In this document: piece after piece, positions 1 through 5,664 of the stretch
How the letters are laid out: each line of letters starts with the position of its first letter
Numbering within the stretch: the first letter of the stretch is position 1
Notes under the pieces: generated by a model
What the model saw: the letters and a program-made list of their open reading frames with translations, nothing else
Databases searched by the model: none
What the model was told of the DNA's origin: nothing
Made by a program: the position numbers and the translations under genes
NCBI GenBank assembly: GCA_020431545.1
Contig: JAGQIB010000419.1
Coordinates: forward strand, 1-6,904
Origin: Gemmatimonadota bacterium
GTDB taxonomy: Bacteria > ARS69
Direction of reading: 5' to 3'
Length of the DNA: 6,904 bases

Positions 1-947
1 GACTCGGGGGTGAGCTCCTCCGCGAGGAGCGCGGCGTCGCCCACGCCTTCCCGGTGCGCGGGCAACGCGTAGGCGACCACGCAGGCGCCACACGCGGCGG
101 CCTCCAGCGGCACGAGGCCGAAGCCCTCGGCCAGCGAGGGGACCAGCACCGCGCGCACGGCGGCGAAGAGGAGCGGGAGGTCCCGATCGGCGACGTCGCG
201 CAGGATCGTGGCGCCCGTGCCCTCGAGGGCCGGGCGAAGACGTGCCGCCGCGTCGTCGTCGCGGGCGGGCACGAGCAACGGACCGTGGGCGCCGGCGAGG
301 CGCCACGCGTCGACGCCGCCGCCGAGGTTCTTGTGCGGCCGATGCGACGCGACCAGGAGCACGGCGTCGGGCGACACGCCGCGCTCGCGTCGGAAGCGCT
401 CGACGTCGGCGGAGTCGGGCGGACGGAACGTCGCCGAGACCGCATTCGGCGCGACGTGGATCCGCTCGCCGGGGACTCCGAGCCGTCGCCCGAGATCCGT
501 GCGGACCGCGTCCGAGACCGTCAGGACGCGATCGGCTCGCGCCCCTCGCCGGAGCATCCGGCTCGCGTAGACCCGGGCGGGCATCGACGGCGCCCAGTCC
601 AGGTGGATCAGATCGTGCACCGTGACGGTGACCCGGGCGTTCCGCACGAACGGGCGCACGTAATGCGGAAAGTGAACGACCGCGAGTCCGTGGCGAGCGG
701 GCAGATCGCGGAACGCGAACAGCTCGCGCCAGGAGTACAGCGGCGCACTCACCGTCACGCGCTCGAAGCGTTCGGGGGCCAGGCGACGGGAGAGGTCCGC
801 GGGCAACGCGCGCTCCGGGTCCGGCGGCAGGAACAGCACGTAGCGCTCGGGCCCCGGGAGCTCGGCGAGCCCTTCGAGGAGACCGGCGAGATAGCGGCCG
901 ATGCCGAAGTCGCGGATCTTGCGGGCGTCGATTCCGATCGTGCTCAT
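1..947 (-). CDS. GT4-family (GT-B fold) glycosyltransferase, C-terminus cut off by the window edge
   Basis: Predicted cytoplasmic, retaining GT4-type glycosyltransferase that adds a sugar from a nucleotide-sugar donor to a growing surface glycan. Acceptor and sugar cannot be read from sequence. The ATG at 947-945 is preceded by GGAGG (960-956, 8-base spacing), and 315 codons are visible before the left edge. The N-terminal Rossmann half opens with MSTIGIDARK and a glycine-containing FGIGRYL segment (about 14-20), as in MtfB-like GT4 enzymes. HDL lies at 111-113 and the SDAVR segment at 145-149. The C-terminal donor domain shows RPHKN (203-207) and the E-x7-E motif EGFGLVPLE (E274, E282). Roughly the last 50 residues should lie outside. 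Its start overlaps the stop of the preceding GT4 gene in an ATGA quartet. The donor domain is a little shorter than its neighbour's: where that protein has a VIAGK turn, this one has LLVPARDDD (about 224-232). Family call is firm; substrate unknown. Confidence 0.9.
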   Translation of the reverse strand, partial: MSTIGIDARKIRDFGIGRYLAGLLEGLAELPGPERYVLFLPPDPERALPADLSRRLAPERFERVTVSAPLYSWRELFAFRDLPARHGLAVVHFPHYVRPFVRNARVTVTVHDLIHLDWAPSMPARVYASRMLRRGARADRVLTVSDAVRTDLGRRLGVPGERIHVAPNAVSATFRPPDSADVERFRRERGVSPDAVLLVASHRPHKNLGGGVDAWRLAGAHGPLLVPARDDDAAARLRPALEGTGATILRDVADRDLPLLFAAVRAVLVPSLAEGFGLVPLEAAACGACVVAYALPAHREGVGDAALLAEELTPE

Positions 948-2080
948 CGCCCGTTCCTCCGGGCCTGCTCGTACACGTCGAGCGTGGCGAGCGCGGTGCG
1001 TCGCCAGGTGAAACGGGTCACCCGTTCGAGACCGCGGCGGATCAGCTCCTCGCGGTAGGCGCGGTCCTTCGCCACCCGGCGCATGCCGTTCGCGATCGAT
1101 TCGGTCGAGTGCGGATCGATGAGTTCGGCGGCGTCCCCCGCGACCTCCGGGATCGAGGACAGTCCGCTCGCCACGACCGGAACCCCGCACGCCATCGCCT
1201 CGAGCACGGGCAGACCGAATCCTTCCCAGAACGTGGGGAACACGAACGCCTCCGCGCCCGAGTAGAGCGCCGGAAGGTCCTCGGGCTCCACGTATCCCGT
1301 GGTGATGACCGAACCGGCGAGCTCGGCGGCGTCGAGCTCGTGGCGGAGGTCGGTGCTCTTCCAGGCGATCTTGCCCGCGATGACGAGCGCGGGAACCTCC
1401 GCTTCCCGGCTCTTGAGCAGGCGGTACGCGCGCAGCAATCCCGGCAGGTTCTTGCGCGGCTCGAGGTTGCCCACGAAGACGTAGTAGGGCGATCGGATTC
1501 CGAGACGATCGAGCACGCTCCGGGTGCGGCTGGCCTCCGGCGGGCGGAAGTCCGCGGACACGCCCAGGGGAACGCAGTGCACGCGCGCCGGATCCGCCGG
1601 GAGTCGCGACAGGAGATTCTCGCGCACGCTCTCGGAATCCGTGATGACGCGGGTCGCGCGCTCGACCGCGTGCGCGATGAGCCAGCGCATGTACAGACCG
1701 TACTTCAGCGGGATCGTGTTGCGGTGGGTGTACGCGACGAGATCGTGGATCGTCACGACGGTCGGGATCGAGCCCCGGATCATGGGGATGAGAAACGCGG
1801 GGCCGTGCAACACGTCGGCGCGCGCCTCGCTCGCGTGGCGCGGCAGCACGAAGTGCTCCCACAGGTCGCCGAGCGGGTGGTTCTCGTGCGAGAAGGGCGC
1901 CTCCTCGAGGCGAAACCGGGAGTCGAGCGACGTGTCCCGGAGTCGCGACGCGCCCCGCACCATCAGCACGAACTCGTGGTCCGCGTCGAGCGCGGCGAAC
2001 GCGCGCACGAGCTCGAGCACGTAGTTGCCGACTCCCGAGAACTGCACGCCCACCGTGCGGGCGTCGAGCAGGACTCTCAC
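944..2080 (-). CDS. GT4-family (GT-B fold) glycosyltransferase, MtfB/WbdB-like
   Basis: Complete 378-residue glycosyltransferase of GT4, the family that includes mannosyltransferases of O-antigen synthesis; it probably adds one sugar of the repeat unit on the cytoplasmic side of the membrane. The start is GTG at 2080-2078 with GGAGG at 2090-2086 (5-base spacing), which yields the family-typical opening MRVLLDARTV followed by FSGVGNYVLEL (14-24). The frame stays open far upstream, but that part overlaps the GT2 gene in another frame and resembles no protein. IHDL is at 111-114, TDSESVREN at 147-155, the donor-domain start GNLEPRKNL at 204-212, EGFGLPVLE at 286-294 (E286 and E294 form the E-x7-E pair), and FTWRRTA near the C-terminus (357-363). 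The GTG overlaps the upstream TGA (GTGA), and its own TGA overlaps the next ATG (ATGA). Sugar specificity is not predictable; mannose or rhamnose are guesses. Confidence 0.95.
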   Translation of the reverse strand: MRVLLDARTVGVQFSGVGNYVLELVRAFAALDADHEFVLMVRGASRLRDTSLDSRFRLEEAPFSHENHPLGDLWEHFVLPRHASEARADVLHGPAFLIPMIRGSIPTVVTIHDLVAYTHRNTIPLKYGLYMRWLIAHAVERATRVITDSESVRENLLSRLPADPARVHCVPLGVSADFRPPEASRTRSVLDRLGIRSPYYVFVGNLEPRKNLPGLLRAYRLLKSREAEVPALVIAGKIAWKSTDLRHELDAAELAGSVITTGYVEPEDLPALYSGAEAFVFPTFWEGFGLPVLEAMACGVPVVASGLSSIPEVAGDAAELIDPHSTESIANGMRRVAKDRAYREELIRRGLERVTRFTWRRTALATLDVYEQARRNGR

Positions 2081-3714
2081 GGTCGCCTCCAGAAGCGAGG
2101 CTCGAGACGCGGCCCCGAGCGCAGGTCGAGGGCCGGCGGTTCCACGTGCGGCGAGAGGGCCGGCGGCGTGAACGCGTCGGTCGCGAGGGAAGCGGACCAG
2201 CGGTCGGCAAACCGACGGATCTCGTCCGGATCGAGTCGCGGATCCCGGGTCGCCGTCTCGTGGTGCACGAGCCGGGCCGCCGGCTCGTAGAAGATCGATC
2301 GGCCGAGTTCCCGGAGTCGCAGGCAGAAGTCGACGTCGTTGAAGGAGACGGGAAAGCGCGCCGAGTCGAGGCCGCCGACGCGCTCGAAGTCCCGGCGGCG
2401 GACGAGGAGGCACGCGGCGGTCACGGCGCCGACTTCGCGCGCGACGTCGGCGGGGAGTCCGGGCCAGGCCTCGCCGAGGAACTCGCCCCGTGCCACGTGC
2501 GTGGCCACGGTCCCGTGACCGAGCAGCATGCCGGCGTGCTGGATCCGACCGTCCGGGTACGTCAGGCACGCTCCCACGGCTCCCACGCCGGGCAACGCGA
2601 GGGCCGCGACGAGACGATCGAGCCAGTCCTCCGACGTCGGCTCCACGTCGTTGTTGAGCAGCAGCAACGCGTCGCCGCGGGCGACCCGCGCGCCGTCGTT
2701 CACGGACGCGGAGAAATCGAACGGTCCCTCGCGACGCACGACACGCGCCGTGCCTTCGCGGTCCGCCCGTTCGAGGAGCGCGCGCGCCTCGCGATCCGTC
2801 GTCGCGTGATCCACCAGGACGATCTCGAGCGGACGTCGCACGCGCGTAAGCGCTTCCAGGATCGACGCGAGAAAGTCGGGTCGATCGCGAGTGGGGACGA
2901 TGGCGCTGACGAGATCCACCGAGTCGACGCGCGCCCGCAACGACGCCACGCCGCGTTCCGGGTGCGCCGGGGCGACATCGATGTCGTCTTCGGCCAGGTG
3001 TGCACGCACGGCGTCGAACCGTGCGGGCGCCGGTCCGAACACGGGATCGTCCGCGGGGACGGTCCGCGTCAGCGCGGGGAACGGCACGTGGGCGATCGCG
3101 GGCGCGGCGGCAAACGCGTCCAGCACGACGCGGGTCCAGTTCCCGGCGTCCGGGGCGTCGCGGACGGCGTCGCCGGGGATTGCGGTGGCTGCGCCGGGAT
3201 ACTCGCCGGGCCAGGTGCGGGCGAGCCAAGGGCTCGGACCCGGCTTGAGGCGTGCCTCGAGTCCGTGCGCGGTGCGACGATCCTCGTCGGCGTAGGCGAC
3301 CGCACCCGGGCCCGCGGTGGCCAGGGCGGCGGCGAGTCGCGCGAGCGCGCCGGGCCGGAACGTGTCGCCGGCGCCGACCGCGAGCCAGTACTCGCCCGAC
3401 CGGGCGGCGGCGGCGTCGCCGGGGATCGCGAGCTCCCAGGGGGCACCCGCCGTCGCGAGCGATCGCACCGTGTCGTCGGCTGCCGTGCCCTCGCCGCGCA
3501 CGACGACGCGAAACGTCGGGCGCCCGGTCGCCGCCAACGGCGGCATCGGTTCGGCCAGCGCGCGGGCCACCCAGGCTTCCCACTGGGCAAGGGAGGAGTG
3601 CCGGGCGTCGCGTCGCGCGCGCCACCGGTGAAGCGCGTGCGGAAGGGCCCGCCAGCCCTCGCTGCGCAGGCGACGGTGAATCGCGTCGAGCGCTCGGTGC
3701 GCGGTCGTCTCCAT
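2077..3714 (-). CDS. Two-domain GT2-type glycosyltransferase with a degenerate N-terminal domain
   Basis: 545-residue inverting GT-A (GT2) glycosyltransferase, resembling rhamnosyl/galactosyltransferase-like proteins of O-antigen loci that carry two tandem GT2 domains. The C-terminal domain (about 266-512) looks active: VSAIVPTRDR (269-278), VD at 301-302, the DxD-equivalent LLNNDVE (352-358), PDGRIQHAGM (387-396), FNDVDFCLR (458-466) and HHE (484-486). The N-terminal part begins with a basic helical stretch (about 11-55, with the QWEAWVAR segment). It is followed by a reduced GT2-like region (about 68-240), recognisable from YADED (141-145) and LKPGPSPWL (157-164). The usual first-domain VSVVMPVYN strand and acidic DHDDE motif are replaced by FRVVVRGEG and AVGAGDTF. 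ATG at 3714-3712 is the only plausible start; there is no good Shine-Dalgarno. It is the first gene of the leftward unit and its TGA overlaps the next GTG. Donor and acceptor unknown. Confidence 0.93.
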   Translation of the reverse strand: METTAHRALDAIHRRLRSEGWRALPHALHRWRARRDARHSSLAQWEAWVARALAEPMPPLAATGRPTFRVVVRGEGTAADDTVRSLATAGAPWELAIPGDAAAARSGEYWLAVGAGDTFRPGALARLAAALATAGPGAVAYADEDRRTAHGLEARLKPGPSPWLARTWPGEYPGAATAIPGDAVRDAPDAGNWTRVVLDAFAAAPAIAHVPFPALTRTVPADDPVFGPAPARFDAVRAHLAEDDIDVAPAHPERGVASLRARVDSVDLVSAIVPTRDRPDFLASILEALTRVRRPLEIVLVDHATTDREARALLERADREGTARVVRREGPFDFSASVNDGARVARGDALLLLNNDVEPTSEDWLDRLVAALALPGVGAVGACLTYPDGRIQHAGMLLGHGTVATHVARGEFLGEAWPGLPADVAREVGAVTAACLLVRRRDFERVGGLDSARFPVSFNDVDFCLRLRELGRSIFYEPAARLVHHETATRDPRLDPDEIRRFADRWSASLATDAFTPPALSPHVEPPALDLRSGPRLEPRFWRRP

Positions 3715-3810
3715 GGCGTTCAGCGTTCCCGCAGGCGGGCCGGGCGTCAAGCGGGGGATGGCGCGACCGGCGCGAATCGGAGATGCTCGGCGGCCGACGG
3801 GAGGAAGTTC
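3715..3810. promoter_or_regulatory. Divergent intergenic region, likely promoters for both units
   Basis: 96 bases separate the two outward-pointing start codons, so both units must be expressed from here unless transcription enters from further away. For the leftward gene the best match is TTGACG at 3750-3745, then a 17-base spacer and AACGCT at 3727-3722, a poor -10. If real, transcription would begin within a base or two of the ATG at 3714, giving a leaderless message and matching the lack of a Shine-Dalgarno there. No convincing -10 was seen for the rightward gene. A short inverted repeat, CCCGC-AG-GCGGG (3728-3739), sits inside the leftward promoter candidate and could be an operator, but in DNA this GC-rich it may be chance. 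Confidence 0.35.
3800..3804 (+). promoter_or_regulatory. Shine-Dalgarno for the WbaZ-like gene
   Basis: GGAGG with 6 bases to the ATG at 3811. It fixes this start although the reading frame stays open for more than 1.6 kb upstream, antisense to the GT2 gene. Confidence 0.85.
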
Positions 3811-4977
3811 ATGAAGGTCGCCCTCGTCCACGACTGGCTGACCGGAATGCGGGGGGGCGAGAAGGTGCTGGAGGAGATCTGCCTCCTGTATCCGGACGCG
3901 CCGCTGTTCACGCTGATCCACGTCCCGGGGGCCGTGTCGCCGATCATCGAGAAGCGGGAGATCGTGACGAGCCCGCTCTCCCGCGTGCCCGGCATCGCGC
4001 GCCACTACCGGAAGTTCCTGCCGCTGTTTCCGTCGCTCATCGAGCGATTCGATCTCGGGGGATTCGACCTCATCGTCTCCACGTCGTCCTGCGTGGCGAA
4101 GGGGGTGAGGGTGCCGCGGACGGCGCGACACGTCTCCTACGTTCACTCTCCGATGCGGTACGTCTGGGATCGCTACGACGACTACTTCGGGCCGGGGCGG
4201 GCGGGGCTCCTCGTCCGCGCCGCGATGTCCGTGGCGCGCGAGCCGCTGCGCCGGTGGGACCGGCGCAGCGCAGCCGGCGTGGACCGGCTCCTCGCGAACT
4301 CCACGTTCGTGGCGACCCGCATCCGGCGGTACTGGAGTCGCGAGGCGGAAGTGGTTCCCGCGCCGGTGGATACCGAGCTCTACCGCCCGACCGCCGAGGC
4401 CTCGTTCGGCGAGTGGCTCGTGGTCTCCGCGTTCGCCCCGTACAAGCGCGTCGATCTCGCGATCCGGGCCGCCGAGCTGGCCGGCGTGGGCCTGACGGTC
4501 GTGGGACGAGGTCCGGAGGAAGCCGCGCTGCGGCAGCTCGCCGGCCCGCACGTCCGGTTCCTCGGCTGGGTGGAGGATCGCGAGCTCGCCGGCATCTATT
4601 CGCGGTCGCGCGGTCTCCTGTTTCCCGGGGTGGAGGACTTCGGCATCACTCCTCTGGAGTCGATGGCCTGCGGGCGTCCGGTGATCGCCTACGCGGAGGG
4701 GGGGGCGCTGGAGACGGTCCGGGGCGCCGCCTGGCCCGGAGATCCGACCGGCGGGGGAGGCGCGCCCACGGGCCTGTTCGTCCGGGAGCAGTCGGCCGAG
4801 GCGCTCGCCGCCGCGATCCGGTCGGTCGAGTCCGGCGAGACCGAGATCCGCGCCGAGGACTGCCGGGCCCGGGCGGAGGAGTTCTCCCGCCCCCGCTTCC
4901 GGGAGCGCCTGGAGGCGATCTTCGAGGAAACGGCGGCGGGACCGGTCCAGAAGGCCTCCTCGCGCGCCGAAGGTTGA
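3811..4977 (+). CDS. WbaZ-like GT4 glycosyltransferase (putative mannosyltransferase)
   Basis: 388-residue GT-B glycosyltransferase of the WbaZ-like branch of GT4, which in characterised O-antigen clusters transfers mannose to a lipid-linked intermediate. The sugar here is only inferred. The family opening MKVALVHDWLTGMRGGEKVL (1-20) is almost textbook, followed by PLFTLIHVPG (31-40), the DLIVSTSSCVAKGV segment (86-99) and HVSYVHSPMRYVWDRYDDYF (107-126). The donor-binding half shows SAFAPYKRVDLAI (206-218), VVGRGPEE (230-237) and EDFGITPLE (E275 and E283, the E-x7-E pair). A glycine/proline-rich stretch, PGDPTGGGGAPTG (309-321), appears longer than usual in the loop before GLFVREQ, and the last 15 or so residues look disordered. 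It is the first gene of the rightward unit and is divergent from the other three transferases. No signal peptide or membrane segment is visible, so the protein is cytoplasmic or peripheral. Confidence 0.95.
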   Translation: MKVALVHDWLTGMRGGEKVLEEICLLYPDAPLFTLIHVPGAVSPIIEKREIVTSPLSRVPGIARHYRKFLPLFPSLIERFDLGGFDLIVSTSSCVAKGVRVPRTARHVSYVHSPMRYVWDRYDDYFGPGRAGLLVRAAMSVAREPLRRWDRRSAAGVDRLLANSTFVATRIRRYWSREAEVVPAPVDTELYRPTAEASFGEWLVVSAFAPYKRVDLAIRAAELAGVGLTVVGRGPEEAALRQLAGPHVRFLGWVEDRELAGIYSRSRGLLFPGVEDFGITPLESMACGRPVIAYAEGGALETVRGAAWPGDPTGGGGAPTGLFVREQSAEALAAAIRSVESGETEIRAEDCRARAEEFSRPRFRERLEAIFEETAAGPVQKASSRAEG

Positions 4978-5002
4978 CAGTGAGAGGGCGAATCCCGATT
5001 CT
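4974..5002 (+). promoter_or_regulatory. Candidate sigma70-type promoter upstream of gmhA
   Basis: A perfect TTGACA (4974-4979) overlaps the stop codon of the WbaZ-like gene. It is followed by an optimal 17-base spacer and GATTCT (4997-5002), which matches TATAAT at three positions including the important second A and last T. It could give gmhA and the downstream transferase their own transcription. The -10 is weak, so this may be coincidence. Confidence 0.38.
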
Positions 5003-5085
5003 GTGCCGTCGGGTCGTGCTCGGCCCGCGGTGTCGGCGGCCGCCCCGCGCTCGTGCAGCGCCGTATTCCCCCGGAGGACCGCCCC
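4978..5085 (+). other. 108-base leader/intergenic region before gmhA
   Basis: Gap between the WbaZ-like gene and gmhA, the only sizeable gap on the rightward side. Besides the promoter candidate it holds a small perfect hairpin at 5047-5061 (GCGCT, loop CGTGC, AGCGC). It is not followed by a T-run, so it is not an intrinsic terminator of the usual kind. CGGCC/GGCCG at 5021-5025 and 5038-5042 could pair as well. No known riboswitch was recognised. Confidence 0.5.
5073..5077 (+). promoter_or_regulatory. Shine-Dalgarno that places gmhA start at TTG 5086
   Basis: GGAGG followed by 8 bases and the in-frame TTG at 5086. The alternative in-frame GTG at 5053 has only GC-rich sequence without a ribosome-binding site in front of it, so the TTG is preferred. 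Confidence 0.75.
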
Positions 5086-5664
5086 TTGGACGTCGATCGG
5101 ATCCAGGCCTCGGTCGTCGAGTCGGCCCGTGTCCTGAACGAGCTGGCCGTCGCCGCTCCGGCGGTGCGGGCGGCCGGTCTGGCGCTCGCGCGCGCGGTGA
5201 CGGGCGGCGGGAAGATCCTGCTGTGCGGGAACGGGGGGAGCGCCGCCGACGCGCAGCACTTCGCCACCGAGCTCACGGTCCGCTACCTCGCGGATCGGCC
5301 CGCGATCCCCGCGATCGCGCTGACCACGGACACCTCGGTGCTCACCGCCGCATCCAACGACCTCGGCTTCGAGCGCGTGTTCGCGCGCCAGGTCGAGGCG
5401 CTCGGGCGGGCGGGCGACGCGCTCGTCGCGATCTCGACGTCGGGCAACAGCGCGAACGTGCTGGCGGCCGCGCGCGAGGCACGCGAGCGGGGCCTCGTGG
5501 TGGTCGGTCTCACCGGACGCTCGGGAGGACGACTGCGCGAGCTCTCCGACCACTGGATCGCCTCGCCCAGCGATCACACGCCGCACATCCAGGAAGCGCA
5601 CCTCGTGGTGGAGCACCTGCTGTGCGAGATCGTGGAGGAGAGCGTGCGGGAGGCCGTGCGATGA
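5086..5664 (+). CDS. gmhA: Phosphoheptose isomerase (sedoheptulose 7-phosphate isomerase)
   Basis: Cytoplasmic SIS-domain isomerase converting sedoheptulose 7-phosphate to D-glycero-D-manno-heptopyranose 7-phosphate, the first step toward ADP- or GDP-activated heptose. Starting at TTG 5086 the product is 192 residues, the same length as E. coli GmhA; an in-frame GTG at 5053 would add 11 residues unlike the family. The SIS core shows LLCGNGGSAADAQHFATEL (45-63) and ISTSGNSANVL (116-126). Residues equivalent to the metal and active-site set of characterised GmhA (H61, E65, Q172, H180) are present with a constant offset: H58, E62, Q169, H177. That argues for GmhA over the related DnaA-binding protein DiaA. 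The gene follows the WbaZ-like transferase by 108 bases, and its TGA overlaps the ATG of the sugar-phosphate transferase (ATGA). Whether the heptose goes to core lipopolysaccharide, a repeat unit or another glycan cannot be told from this window. Confidence 0.92.
   Translation: MDVDRIQASVVESARVLNELAVAAPAVRAAGLALARAVTGGGKILLCGNGGSAADAQHFATELTVRYLADRPAIPAIALTTDTSVLTAASNDLGFERVFARQVEALGRAGDALVAISTSGNSANVLAAAREARERGLVVVGLTGRSGGRLRELSDHWIASPSDHTPHIQEAHLVVEHLLCEIVEESVREAVR

Noticed and set aside
54..2290. Two long rightward open frames (54-1058 and 1109-2290) opposite the GT4 genes
   Set aside because: Composition is Arg/Glu/His-rich without motifs; the opposite strand encodes clear GT4 enzymes.
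2081..3625. Upstream extension of the GT4 frame on the minus strand
   Set aside because: It overlaps the GT2 gene in another frame and reads as arginine-rich low-complexity protein; the GTG at 2080 with a good ribosome-binding site gives the family N-terminus.
2146..3810. Rightward open frame fused ahead of the WbaZ-like gene
   Set aside because: It is antisense to the GT2 gene; the ATG at 3811 has a strong Shine-Dalgarno and the exact family N-terminus.
5047..5061. Small hairpin before gmhA as a terminator
   Set aside because: Five base pairs and no following T-run; too weak for an intrinsic terminator and kept only as a leader feature.
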